A stretch of 61,968 nt of DNA from Verrucomicrobiota bacterium (GCA_023431185.1 JAEYXS010000056.1:1-61968), one strand, 5' to 3'. Counted from the first letter of the stretch, positions 49,818 through 60,300 are shown. The notes: generated from the sequence alone by a model not told the origin. Translations and numbers: made by a program.

Positions 49818-51893
49818 ATGGGCTGGTTCGCTCAATGCAAAGTAGTCTGGCAACGGCTCCGTTCACCTTTCGTGCGGACGCCGGCGCTTGATGTTTTGCT
49901 CGCCACGGCCTCGCCTCAGGACTCCATTGAGGTGCGCCTTCACTGGCTGTGCGACTTGCTTGAATGGGTTCGACGACCAGCCGATACCGTGGCGGATGTG
50001 GAATCCCCACGCGGCAAGGTGCAGGCCACCCGCGTGAAGTTCCTCCTCCAAACGCTGGAGCGGAATGAGGCGCAACGCATCGCCGTGGCGCGCACCTTGC
50101 GCTCCATCCTGCGGGACACCAGTGCGCTCGACCTGTTTTGCGAGACCGGCATACCGCGTGAGCACGGCCTGTTCCGTGAGGTGGCCATCCGGTTGGGTGA
50201 ACGGTTTCTGCCGGACCGCCCTTATAGTGGTGAACTGGGCATGCTCTTCGACCGGCTCTTTCCCCACGGTGAAGACCCGGACTGGCTCGAACGGCTGGAG
50301 GAACCGACCCTCAAGCGACTGACTGAGCTGGTAGCCGGTGATCTCGAACCGGCGGAAACGGAATGGGACAATCTCCAGGTGGATATGGAGGAGGCGCTCA
50401 TCCAGCTCGCCGCCAGCGTGCGCATCACGGGCACTTCCCTCGAGATCCGTACGCGCATCACCCGAAAACATTTCCGCGAACTGCCTTTCTTCAAGCTCAC
50501 TGCGGCGACCGAAGCCTTGCTCACGATGCGGCGCACTAAACCCGCCGCCGAATTGACCGCCGAGCTGAATTATCTGCGGGCCCAGATCGAGAACTGCAGC
50601 AGGGCCATTGACACGGCGTATTCGCACCTGGAGGAATACGGGGTCAGCACGGATATCGTGTATCAGCTCGACCGGATGGCGAAGCAGTTGCAGCGCATGG
50701 AGACCTTGCTGGAGCTGATGCTGAACCAGCAGGCCCCGGTGACGCGCATGGCGGGCTTTATCGCCCAACTCATCCGCGAGCATCAGGACCATCGCGGCGT
50801 GCGCTCGTTGCTCAAGGGCAATTTCCAACTGCTCACACGCAAGATGGTCGAGCGGACGGCGGAGACGGGCGAGCACTACATCGCGCGGGACCGGAAGCAG
50901 TATAACGAGATGTTCCGTCATGCGGCGGGTGGTGGTGCGGTGATGGCGCTGACGACGTGGTTGAAGTTCGCGCTCTCGGCCATCGGCCTGCCACAACTGT
51001 TGGAAGGCTTCGTGCTGGGCGTGAATTACGCAGCCTCTTTTGTCGCCATCCAGCTATCCGGCTTCACCCTCGCGACCAAACAACCTGCCACCACGGCGCC
51101 CGCCATCGCAGCCAAGATGCATAACGTGCGCGATCCGGCGGCCATGGAGAAGTTGGTGGATGAGATAGTCTGTCTCATTCGCTCGCAGATGGCCGCCATC
51201 GTGGGCAATCTCTCCATAACTTTCCCGGGCGCATTACTGATCGCCTTCATCGGCAGCATGCTGATGGGCGCGCCGATGCTAGGCGTGGAGAAGGCGGAGA
51301 AAACCTTGAACTCGCTTTCCCTGCTGGGCATGACGCCGTTCTATGCCGCTTTCACCGGCGTGCTGCTCTGGTTCACCGGTTTGTCAGCCGGGTTTGCGGA
51401 CAACTGGTTCGCCTATCACCGATTGCGCTCAGGCATGACGAACAGCCCGCGCTTGCAATTCATCTTCGGCCCGGAAGGCGCGGCCAAACTGGCGAAGTTC
51501 CTCGATGACAACATCGCCGGGCTGACGAGCAACATCCTGCTCGGTTTCTTGTTGGGGCTATTGCCCATCTTCGGGGCGATGACCTGGCTGCCCATCGATG
51601 TACGCCACGTGACTCTGGGCACCGGTCAGTTCGCTGCGGCGGTGTACACCCTCGGGACCGAGGTGGTTTACACCCACGCTTTCTGGTTGGGGCTGGTCGG
51701 GGTTTTGTCCGTGGGTGTCATCAATGTGCTGGTCAGTTTCGGTCTGGCCATGTTTGTAGCCATTGGCGCCCGCGATGTCGCCGCCCCGGAACGTCAGGCC
51801 ATCTACCGGGCGCTTTGGCAACGCTTCTGCCGTCAGCCGCTTAGCTTCCTGCGCCCCGGAAAAGATGAAGTGGCGGCTGCACCGTCGCATTGA
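49818..51893 (+). CDS. SpecificRecomb-family membrane protein
   Basis: The 691-residue protein has an N-terminal helical half (about 1-370) with no membrane spans and a C-terminal half with about six membrane helices (LPQLLEGFVLGVNYAASFVAIQ, ALLIAFIGSMLMGAPMLGVE, AAFTGVLLWFTGLSAGFADNW, LLGFLLGLLPIFGAM). It fits the family named site-specific recombinase (Gcr, COG4389/PF10136). That name comes from old gonococcal work, and no recombinase catalytic motif is visible here. Its true role is unknown and is more likely to be in the envelope. Confidence 0.82.
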   Translation: MGWFAQCKVVWQRLRSPFVRTPALDVLLATASPQDSIEVRLHWLCDLLEWVRRPADTVADVESPRGKVQATRVKFLLQTLERNEAQRIAVARTLRSILRDTSALDLFCETGIPREHGLFREVAIRLGERFLPDRPYSGELGMLFDRLFPHGEDPDWLERLEEPTLKRLTELVAGDLEPAETEWDNLQVDMEEALIQLAASVRITGTSLEIRTRITRKHFRELPFFKLTAATEALLTMRRTKPAAELTAELNYLRAQIENCSRAIDTAYSHLEEYGVSTDIVYQLDRMAKQLQRMETLLELMLNQQAPVTRMAGFIAQLIREHQDHRGVRSLLKGNFQLLTRKMVERTAETGEHYIARDRKQYNEMFRHAAGGGAVMALTTWLKFALSAIGLPQLLEGFVLGVNYAASFVAIQLSGFTLATKQPATTAPAIAAKMHNVRDPAAMEKLVDEIVCLIRSQMAAIVGNLSITFPGALLIAFIGSMLMGAPMLGVEKAEKTLNSLSLLGMTPFYAAFTGVLLWFTGLSAGFADNWFAYHRLRSGMTNSPRLQFIFGPEGAAKLAKFLDDNIAGLTSNILLGFLLGLLPIFGAMTWLPIDVRHVTLGTGQFAAAVYTLGTEVVYTHAFWLGLVGVLSVGVINVLVSFGLAMFVAIGARDVAAPERQAIYRALWQRFCRQPLSFLRPGKDEVAAAPSH

Positions 51894-51909
51894 TTTGCTG
51901 GAGCTCGGG

Positions 51910-53019
51910 TCACTGATTTGCGCCCCGTGCGGGCGCTTTTTCAAAAGGCAGGTGCAATTGCTGCACGCGCAGTTCCGTCAATCCACTGACTCCCAGACCG
52001 ATCAAGCGCAAAGGCCGGTGCACTAGTTTCTCCTTTGCCAGCAACCAGCAGCCGAAGCGGTAGATGTCCTTCGCCTCAATCACTGATTCCTCGAATGAGA
52101 TCTGTCGCGTGAGCGTGGTGAAATCGCTGTAACGCACCTTCACCTGGATCGTATGCGCAGCGAGGCGGCGGCGAGCAAGCTTGCCTGCGATCTCATCCGC
52201 CTGTTCCTTCAAGCACGCCCTCAGGATAGGGCGGTCATCCGTGTCTTTCAGGAAGGTGTTCTCGCTGCTGATGCTTTTGACATCATCGCCCAGTTCCAGC
52301 GGACGATTGTCGTCGCCGAAGGCAAATCGTTTCAGCTCCGGTCCCCACGAACCGACGAGCGCGCGCAGGTCGCCCTTGTAATCCTGCAAATCACCCACGG
52401 TCCTTATCGCTGCGTTATGCAACGTCTCTTCCGTCACCTTGCCGATGCCATGCAGCGAGCGCACGGGCAAGGGACGCAGGAAGGCGACCTTCTCGGATTC
52501 CCGGATGAGTGTGAGTCCATCCGGTTTCTGATAATCGCTGGCCAGCTTGGCGAGCAGTTTGTTTGGCGCGATGCCGATGGTCGCAGTGAGATCGCGTTCA
52601 CGCTTGATGGCCGCTTTGATTTCGCGAGCGAGTGGTAACGCGCTCTCCAGGCTTTCATCATGCGTCTCCGCCTGGCAACGCGCGGAAATGTCCATGTATG
52701 CCTCATCTACAGAAACTTGCTGGATGAGTTCGCCGACGAAGCCTTGAAGGATGGCCATGATGGCCTGGGACTCTGCTTTATACGCCTCCATGCGCGGACG
52801 GATGAAGATGCCGTTCGGGCATAATCGCCCGGCGGTGATGCTGGGCATGGCGGAGCGCACGCCGAACTTGCGCGCCTCGTAACTGGATGCACTCACCACG
52901 CCGCGCTGCGTCGGTGGTGAACCGACGATGACCGGTTTGCCCTTCAGCTCGGGCCGGTCGCGCTGTTCGACGGAGGCATAAAACGCATCCATGTCGAGAT
53001 GGAAGATGACGCGGAACAT
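51910..53019 (-). CDS. dinB: DNA polymerase IV
   Basis: From the ATG at 53019 the protein has 369 residues. Y-family marks are visible: FHLDMDAFYASVEQRDRPEL at the start with the first catalytic Asp, SYEARKFGVRSAMP, VSVDEAYMDIS with the SVDEA motif near 102, and IGIAPNKLLAKLASDYQKPDG followed by helix-hairpin-helix (RSLHGIGKVTEETL). It copies across damaged bases with low fidelity. A GATTTACGA repeat pair lies upstream. Confidence 0.96.
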   Translation of the reverse strand: MFRVIFHLDMDAFYASVEQRDRPELKGKPVIVGSPPTQRGVVSASSYEARKFGVRSAMPSITAGRLCPNGIFIRPRMEAYKAESQAIMAILQGFVGELIQQVSVDEAYMDISARCQAETHDESLESALPLAREIKAAIKRERDLTATIGIAPNKLLAKLASDYQKPDGLTLIRESEKVAFLRPLPVRSLHGIGKVTEETLHNAAIRTVGDLQDYKGDLRALVGSWGPELKRFAFGDDNRPLELGDDVKSISSENTFLKDTDDRPILRACLKEQADEIAGKLARRRLAAHTIQVKVRYSDFTTLTRQISFEESVIEAKDIYRFGCWLLAKEKLVHRPLRLIGLGVSGLTELRVQQLHLPFEKAPARGANQ

Positions 53020-53097
53020 CGCAGATATGTCAGCGGGGTCGTTATCATGGATGGGACGGGAATGCAATGAGCGGACAGGTGATAACGAAAGAATATA

Positions 53098-53122
53098 CGA
53101 TTTTGGATTTACGATTTACGAG
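53098..53122 (+). repeat. GATTTACGA-family repeat, copy 5
   Basis: The bases read CGATTTTGGATTTACGATTT and then ACGAG. With copy 6 (53165-53190) it forms an inverted pair whose inner ten bases (GATTTACGAG / CTCGTAAATC) match perfectly, with a 42-base gap. This copy lies upstream of dinB, not after a stop codon. Confidence 0.7.
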
Positions 53123-53164
53123 CGCGGGTAAAGTTTAGGGATACCGGTTCGCATTGGCGACGAA

Positions 53165-53190
53165 CTCGTAAATCTAAAATCGTAAATCCG
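53165..53190 (-). repeat. GATTTACGA-family repeat, copy 6
   Basis: Read on the minus strand, one base after the ABC permease stop, the sequence is CGGATTTACGATTTTAGATT and then TACGAG. It is nearly the same as the copies after the GNAT, DUF362, UbiA-like and acpS genes. Confidence 0.7.
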
Positions 53191-53191
53191 C

Positions 53192-54432
<1,241 letters not shown>

Positions 54433-54436
<4 letters not shown>

Positions 54437-55233
54437 GACGGGATCATTTGGATGGCTTCAGACGCCACCTTCAGTTTTTGCAATTCTTCCTCGGCCAGCA
54501 GGCGGTTATCCACCAGCTTGTCCGTGACCACCTTGCCGTCGCGCATCACGATATTGCGCTTCGTGTATTGGGCGATGTCCAGTTCATGGGTGACCATGAT
54601 GATGGTGATGCCCTGATCGTTGAGCTTCTGGAACACGCCCATGATCTCGATGCTTGTCTTGCTGTCCAGATTGCCCGTGGGCTCGTCCGCGAGGATCAGG
54701 GCCGGGTCATTCACCAACGCTCGCGCGATGGCCACGCGCTGTTGCTGACCGCCCGAGAGCCGGTTGGGCGTGTGGTCTAGGCGATTCCCCAAGCCTACGA
54801 GTTCCAGCGCCTGGGTGGCCTTCTCTTCGCGGTCTTCAAACCGTTTATGCCGCGAATAAAGCATGGGCAACTCCACATTCTCCAGGGCCGAGGTACGTGA
54901 GAGCAGATTGAAGCCTTGAAAGACGAAGCCTATCTTCTCATTGCGGATGTCGGCCAGATCATCGCGATCCAGTTCGGAGACGTCGATGCCATCCAGAAAG
55001 AATTCCCCCTTCGTCGCCCGGTCCAGACAGCCGAGGATGTTCATCATCGTGGACTTGCCGGAGCCGGAGGCGCCCATGAGCGCGACGAACTCACCCGGAT
55101 AGATATCGATCGTCACGCCCTGCACGGCCTTCACATCCAGTTCACCCGTGAAGTAAGTCTTGTGCACATCCTTCAACCGGATGACCGGCTGCTTCGTGCT
55201 GTCCGCACCGTTGCTGGAGGTTGGCTGGCTCAC
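54433..55233 (-). CDS. MacB-type ABC transporter ATP-binding protein
   Basis: The protein has 266 residues from the GTG at 55233; a TTG at 55263, overlapping the adaptor gene by 14 bases, is the other option. It shows Walker A GASGSGKSTMMN, signature LSGGQQQRVAIARAL and Walker B ILADEPTGNLD, with the LolD/MacB-type layout. The permease follows with a 4-base overlap. As in other split systems, ATPase and permease are separate chains, unlike E. coli MacB where they are fused. Confidence 0.94.
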
Positions 55234-55249
55234 GTGCGTATTGGATGGC

Positions 55250-56734
55250 TTAACGACGGCCAAAAGAGCTGCCGAAAGGATTCGTGGGCTGACCGGCCGT
55301 GCTGGTCGTGGTCAGCACCTGGCCGGACACGATGACATCGCCTTCCTTCAAGCCCTCGGAGACTTCGGTGTAGATGCCGTCCGTGATGCCGGTCTTTATG
55401 GTGACGGGCTTCATGTCCGCCACGGTCAAGTTGGTGGAGTTGATCGAGCTGTCCACCACGTAAACGGTGCGCGTCGCCGGGCGATCTCCGGCCGGGCGGG
55501 CTTTACCGCCACCGCCCTTGCCACCGCTGCGGCCGCCGAAGCCGCTGCCACCACCACCGGGTCCACCAGGTCCGCCGGGGCCACCGCCGGAGAAGCCCAG
55601 TTGCTGCGGTGTGATTTTGCCGGCCTGCATCATCTCCCGCATCTTGGCGCGCATCTCTTCGCTCATCTGTTCGCCCTTGTCGCGGATCTCTTTCACCTTG
55701 GCAATCATCGCCTCGGGCGTTTGCGGAACGTCCTCGCTCTTGGTCGAACTGGCCGGGGCATTGGTGCCACCGGCAGAAGTGCTGGCGGTCGGGGCATTGG
55801 CGGGCTTGAAGCGCAGCGCGGAATTCGGAATGCGGATGGTGCCCGCCCGTTTGGCGGTGATGATCTGGACATTGGCCGTCATGCCCGGCTTGAGCTTGCT
55901 GTCACTGTTATCCACGTCGATGATGGTGTCGTAAGTCACCACGTTCTGGACAGTGATGGGCGAGTTGCGCACCTGCACGACCTTGCCGATGAACTCACGG
56001 CCGGGGAAGGCATCCACCGTGAACTTCACCTCCTGATTCACCTCCACACCGCCGATGTCCGCCTCCGCCACGCTGGCGTTGATCTGCATCTTGGTCAGGT
56101 CATTGGCGATCATGAAGAGCAGCGGGGCGTTCATGCTCGCCGCGACGGTCTGGCCGACATCCACCTTGCGATCGATGACTATGCCATCGATGGGGGCGAC
56201 GATGGTGCAGCGTTCGAGGTCCACCTTCGCGCTGTTCACCTGCGCTTTGCGGGTTTGTACTTGGGCCTTGGCCTGCGTGAGACTGACCTGGGCGGTGTCG
56301 TATTCCGATTCCGAGACAAGTTTATCTTTGAACAGTTCCGTGGCGCGTTTGGCGTTCACCTCGGCCAATTGCAGGCTGGCCATGGCGCTGGAGAGATCGG
56401 CCTCGGCCTGCAGCAGTCGGGTCTGGTAAGTGGCGGGATCGATCTCGGCCACGACTTCGCCCGCTTTGACCTTGGAATTGAAATCCACATGCAGCTTCTT
56501 GATGAGCCCGGAGATCTGGCTGCCGACCTGGACGTTAACTACGGGATTCAAGGCTCCGGAAGCAGTCACCTGCTGGACGACGTCACCCCGCTCGATCTTG
56601 GCGACATTGAAGACAGGTTTGGCCTTGGCATCCTTCTTCTTCTCCATCTGCTGCCAGCCGTAATAGCCGCCTCCGCCCAAGGCCCCGAGGACGACCAACC
56701 AGATGATCCAGCCGAAATTGCGTTTACGCGCCAT
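55250..56734 (-). CDS. MacA/RND-type periplasmic adaptor with Gly-rich insert
   Basis: From the ATG at 56734 the protein has 494 residues. An N-terminal membrane anchor (FGWIIWLVVLGALGGGGYYGW) is followed by the lipoyl/coiled-coil hairpin typical of MacA (QVGSQISGLIKKLHVDFNSKVKAGEVVAEIDP, then heptads to YDTAQVSLTQAKAQV), and the barrel part (APIDGIVIDRKVDVGQTVAA). Residues at about 340-430 are unusual: a Ser/Thr/Ala linker, a charged Met-rich helix and a Gly-rich run. It joins the inner membrane transporter to an outer membrane channel. No TolC gene lies nearby. Confidence 0.92.
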   Translation of the reverse strand: MARKRNFGWIIWLVVLGALGGGGYYGWQQMEKKKDAKAKPVFNVAKIERGDVVQQVTASGALNPVVNVQVGSQISGLIKKLHVDFNSKVKAGEVVAEIDPATYQTRLLQAEADLSSAMASLQLAEVNAKRATELFKDKLVSESEYDTAQVSLTQAKAQVQTRKAQVNSAKVDLERCTIVAPIDGIVIDRKVDVGQTVAASMNAPLLFMIANDLTKMQINASVAEADIGGVEVNQEVKFTVDAFPGREFIGKVVQVRNSPITVQNVVTYDTIIDVDNSDSKLKPGMTANVQIITAKRAGTIRIPNSALRFKPANAPTASTSAGGTNAPASSTKSEDVPQTPEAMIAKVKEIRDKGEQMSEEMRAKMREMMQAGKITPQQLGFSGGGPGGPGGPGGGGSGFGGRSGGKGGGGKARPAGDRPATRTVYVVDSSINSTNLTVADMKPVTIKTGITDGIYTEVSEGLKEGDVIVSGQVLTTTSTAGQPTNPFGSSFGRR

Positions 56735-56888
56735 AGGTCTTTGTCGATTAATTGGAACGACTTGCTTCCTACAACACCGGGAACGCCAGAAAGTTATGCA
56801 GAATCCGGAAGAAAGCAAAGGAGGAAGAAAAAGGCGACATTTTCCGCTCGACTCAGCCTCACAGCCCTAGACAGTTCTCCGGTCGTTC

Positions 56889-59138
56889 ATGATTGCGCGG
56901 GTCACATTGGAAATCGCCTTGCGGCGCGAGTTTGACTACCTGGTCCCTTCCGAACTGGAGGCCCAGGTGGAGGTGGGCACGCGTGTGAAGGTGCCTTTCG
57001 GCCCGCGTCAGGTGATGGGGGTGGTGACGGCGGTGGTGGATGACTCGCCGCATACCAATCTGCGGGCCATCGCCAAAGTCATCGGGCAGCAATCCCTCGT
57101 CACGCCCAAGGTGCTGCAACTGGCGCGCTGGATCGGGGAGTATTACTGCTGCGCACCGGAGACCGCCCTCAAGAGCGTTTTACCGGAAGCGGTGCGGAAG
57201 GAACAGGACGGCTGGCGCGAGCGTTTAGTTGTTCGGCTGCTGCAAGTCCATGGTGAGCCACCCAAGTTGACCAAGCGCCAACAGGACCTGCTGAACATCG
57301 TGGAGGAGTGGCGGGAGATACCGTTGCAAAAACTCCTCGAACTGGCGGGCACCACTGGCGATACCGTGCGACGGTTGGAAGACAAGGGGCTGGTGGTCAT
57401 CGAGAACCAGATCTCCGAGCGCGACCCTTATGAGCATGAGAATATTTTGCCCTCACAAAACTTGGTTCTGAATCCAGAGCAGGCGAAGGCGCTGAGCGCG
57501 ATCAATCAGGCACTGGATGCGCTGAATGAAGAAGGAAGAATTAAGAATGCAGAAAGTAAGGCAGGGACATTTCTCCTTCACGGGGTGACGGGGAGTGGGA
57601 AGACGGAGGTCTATCTGCAGGCACTTGAACACACGTTGGAGCAGGGGAAGGGGGCCATCGTGCTGGTGCCGGAGATATCGCTGACGCCGCAGACGGTGGA
57701 ACGGTTCAAGGCACGGTTCAACTCAGGCAAATGTCAGACGCTGGTGGCGGTCTTGCACAGTCACCTGTCTTCCGGCGAGCGGCATGATGAGTGGCATAAG
57801 ATCCGGCAGGGGCGCGCGCGGATCGTGATCGGGGCGCGCTCGGCCATCTTCGCGCCGGTTGATCCTTTGGGGCTCATCATCGTGGATGAGGAGCACGAGT
57901 ATTCTTACAAGCAGGAGGAAGCGCCGCGCTATCACGCGCGGGATGTGGCAGTGTATCGCGGGCAGATGGAGGGTGCAGTCGTGGTGCTGGGTTCGGCCAC
58001 GCCCAGCATGGAGAGCTACTACAATGTGAAGCGCGGGAAGTATCAACTGCTCGAGATGCCCACGCGCGCGGATGACAAGAAGATGCCCATTGTGCGGGTC
58101 ATCGACATGCGCTCGGAGGCGAAGAAGGAGAAGGGCATCCCGATGTTTTCGAATCGCCTGAAAGAGGCGATGCATCAGCGGCTGGAGAAGAAGGAGCAGA
58201 CCATTTTATTTCTCAACCGGCGCGGTTACTCCTCATCGCTGATGTGTCCGAAGTGCGGTTATGTGGCTAAGTGTCCGCATTGCAGTGTGTCGCTAACGTA
58301 TCATAGGCGCGCGCAGGAGTTGCGCTGCCATATCTGCGGGCATTTCGCACCGGCTCCCACTCGTTGTCCGAACAATGAGTGTCGTGATCCGGCCATCCGT
58401 TATGCGGGCATCGGTACGGAGAAGGTGGAAGAGACGCTGGTGAAGCTGTTCCCGAAAGCGGTTATCAAACGGATGGATTCGGATACGTTGAAGCGGAAGG
58501 AAGATTACCGCGCCATCCTGGGCGAATTCCGCCGGGGCAAAATTGATATTCTCGTCGGCACGCAGATGATCGCAAAGGGGCTGCATTTCCCGAATGTCAC
58601 GCTGGTAGGCATCATCTACGCAGACTTGGGGTTGCACCTGCCCGATTTTCGCGCGGGTGAACGGACGTTTCAATTGCTCACGCAGGTGTCGGGTCGCGCG
58701 GGTCGTGGGGATGTGGAAGGGGAGGTGGTGGTGCAGGCGTTCACGCCGTTTCACCCCGCCATCCAATATGCGCGGCGGCATGATTACCTCGGGTTTTACG
58801 AACAGGAGATAGAGTTTCGTGAGCAATTGAAGTATCCGCCCCTCAGCCGGGTGGCGCTGCTCACAATGAAGGGGCGTAATGAGGACAAGGTGCAGTTTTC
58901 GGCTGATCACTTGCGCAAGGAACTGGAGACGAAACTGAAGGGGTGGTCGGACCTGATCATCGCCGGACCAGCGCCGGCACCCTTGGCGCGGGCAGAAACG
59001 TTTTACCGCTATCAGATCATGTTGCGGACGAAGGCGATGAGCAAGTTGAGCAAGCTGCTGGCGGAGATGTTGGAAAAACAGGAATGGCCGGATGACATCA
59101 CCGTGGCCACGGATATCGACCCCGTGGACCTGATTTAA
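56889..59138 (+). CDS. priA: Primosomal replication protein N' (helicase PriA)
   Basis: The 749-residue protein is full-length PriA. The N-terminal DNA-binding part opens ARVTLEIALRREFDYLVPSELE. Helicase motifs are LLHGVTGSGKTEVYLQALE (Walker A), IIVDEEHEYSYKQEEAPRYH (DEEH box) and VLGSATPSMES. The zinc-binding insert is CPKCGYVAKCPHCSVSLTYH and CHICGHFAPAPTRCPNNEC. The second core part has GTQMIAKGLHFPNVTLVGI and QVSGRAGRG. It restarts stalled replication forks. It converges with the PUR-alpha-like gene, with a hairpin between them. Confidence 0.97.
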   Translation: MIARVTLEIALRREFDYLVPSELEAQVEVGTRVKVPFGPRQVMGVVTAVVDDSPHTNLRAIAKVIGQQSLVTPKVLQLARWIGEYYCCAPETALKSVLPEAVRKEQDGWRERLVVRLLQVHGEPPKLTKRQQDLLNIVEEWREIPLQKLLELAGTTGDTVRRLEDKGLVVIENQISERDPYEHENILPSQNLVLNPEQAKALSAINQALDALNEEGRIKNAESKAGTFLLHGVTGSGKTEVYLQALEHTLEQGKGAIVLVPEISLTPQTVERFKARFNSGKCQTLVAVLHSHLSSGERHDEWHKIRQGRARIVIGARSAIFAPVDPLGLIIVDEEHEYSYKQEEAPRYHARDVAVYRGQMEGAVVVLGSATPSMESYYNVKRGKYQLLEMPTRADDKKMPIVRVIDMRSEAKKEKGIPMFSNRLKEAMHQRLEKKEQTILFLNRRGYSSSLMCPKCGYVAKCPHCSVSLTYHRRAQELRCHICGHFAPAPTRCPNNECRDPAIRYAGIGTEKVEETLVKLFPKAVIKRMDSDTLKRKEDYRAILGEFRRGKIDILVGTQMIAKGLHFPNVTLVGIIYADLGLHLPDFRAGERTFQLLTQVSGRAGRGDVEGEVVVQAFTPFHPAIQYARRHDYLGFYEQEIEFREQLKYPPLSRVALLTMKGRNEDKVQFSADHLRKELETKLKGWSDLIIAGPAPAPLARAETFYRYQIMLRTKAMSKLSKLLAEMLEKQEWPDDITVATDIDPVDLI

Positions 59139-59152
59139 GAAAACTCCTCCGG

Positions 59153-59178
59153 CTGGCGTGACGAACCCCTCACGCCAG
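59153..59178. terminator. 9-bp hairpin between priA and the PUR-alpha-like gene
   Basis: CTGGCGTGA (59153-59161) and TCACGCCAG (59170-59178) form a perfect stem with an 8-base loop, followed by TTT on the plus strand. It lies 14 bases after priA and 26 bases past the convergent gene's stop, so it probably serves as terminator for both. Confidence 0.65.
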
Positions 59179-59204
59179 TTTCCCGTGCTCGCACCATAAC
59201 CGCC

Positions 59205-59549
59205 TCACTGACCTTCTTCTTCCGCACCTTCCACCTTCAGCGGAGTCTCCGCCGAGGTGTTCACCATCTCTTCCAACACCTTCTTGAAATCCTCCAGGCC
59301 GGTGGCCGGGATGATGATGGTGTCGCGGCGACCGCCCACGTCTTCTGTGATGCGGAGGAAGCGGCCGCGCGGATTCTCCTTGAGCGTCATGATGAAGGTC
59401 TTGCGCTCGATCTGGATCTTCTCGGTGCGGAGGGTTTCCTCGTTGGAGGGCGGCTTGGGGCCGGAGTACTGATGCTGGTGATGCGAGTGAGAATGATGAC
59501 CATGAGACGGCCGATACCCGTAAGGCGAGGGACGTTCGTTAGAGATCAT
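59205..59549 (-). CDS. PUR-alpha-like DUF3276 nucleic-acid-binding protein
   Basis: From the ATG at 59549, which has TAAGG 5-9 bases upstream, the protein has 114 residues. The N-terminal third is His-rich (HGHHSHSHHQHQ at about 17-28). The rest matches the DUF3276/PUR-alpha repeat: LRTEKIQIERKTFIMTLKEN, then GRFLRITEDVGGRRDTIIIP and GLEDFKKVLEEMV. Such proteins bind single-stranded DNA or RNA. They are known from Bacteroidetes, Verrucomicrobia and spirochaetes. The tail is acidic (GAEEEGQ). Confidence 0.87.
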   Translation of the reverse strand: MISNERPSPYGYRPSHGHHSHSHHQHQYSGPKPPSNEETLRTEKIQIERKTFIMTLKENPRGRFLRITEDVGGRRDTIIIPATGLEDFKKVLEEMVNTSAETPLKVEGAEEEGQ

Positions 59550-59642
59550 AACCTTATTTTCCTTATGGACCGCCTGAATACCCAAAAATTACCCAGACAG
59601 CTTTACACTTAGCTTAACTACTCCGCCTGCTTTCCCCCTTTG

Positions 59643-60224
59643 TCAACTCTTGAATTTCCGCGTGCTGTTGAAGCGCGGCTGCTCGCCCGGCGTCGCCGTC
59701 TTCCAGGTATACACCAGCAGTCCGGCGACCATGATCCAGTGCATCACATCGGTGGCGGTCTGGAGCGTCTGGAACATGTTGGCTGCCTTCTCCTTCTGCG
59801 GGGCCGGGACGGTGCGGCCATAGCGGATGCGGTGCAGCTCCTTCATCTTGTGATGGAGCAGGAGACCGTTCGCCAGACCTAGCACGATCATGGTCGTTGC
59901 CAGATAAAGCATCAGCGTACGCGTGGCCTTGCCGGTGAACAACCACTCGACGAGCAGGTGAAACGCGGCCACGCCGCTGCAGATGAAATGGATCCAGTAA
60001 AACTTCCCGGCCACGATCTCGATGGCCAGTCCACGGTAGGCAGGCGCCATGGGATTGCGCACGCCGCCGAAGATATCCAGCATCTCGGGCGACACCAGCG
60101 CCGGGGAGATCAAGGCCGCATACACCACGACTGCCCCCAGCCAAACGGCGGCATTCATCAGCCCGATGAATCTAAGGAAGGCAATCACCCGCAAATGATT
60201 AGAAAAAATTTCCTGCCCTGCCAA
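59643..60224 (-). CDS. Four-helix membrane protein, DUF4149-like
   Basis: The 193-residue protein starts at a TTG (60224) or a GTG at 60188. Four membrane helices are seen: LMNAAVWLGAVVVYAALISPAL, FYWIHFICSGVAAFHLLVEWLF, LMLYLATTMIVLGLANGLLL and VMHWIMVAGLLVYTW. The AVWLGAVVVYAALISPAL piece and later conserved His residues (HFICSG, HHKM) resemble DUF4149. Function unknown. Confidence 0.72.
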   Translation of the reverse strand: MAGQEIFSNHLRVIAFLRFIGLMNAAVWLGAVVVYAALISPALVSPEMLDIFGGVRNPMAPAYRGLAIEIVAGKFYWIHFICSGVAAFHLLVEWLFTGKATRTLMLYLATTMIVLGLANGLLLHHKMKELHRIRYGRTVPAPQKEKAANMFQTLQTATDVMHWIMVAGLLVYTWKTATPGEQPRFNSTRKFKS

Positions 60225-60300
60225 CCTGCAATTTCAGGAAATCATCGGCCTTGATGTTTTGCGGCCGACAAAATGTCACAGAAGCGCGCCCGTCATCCCG

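Noticed and set aside
55160..56935. 591-codon plus-strand frame across the adaptor gene
   Set aside because: It lies opposite an unmistakable MacA-type gene and its residues (His, Gly, Asp rich) show no domain.
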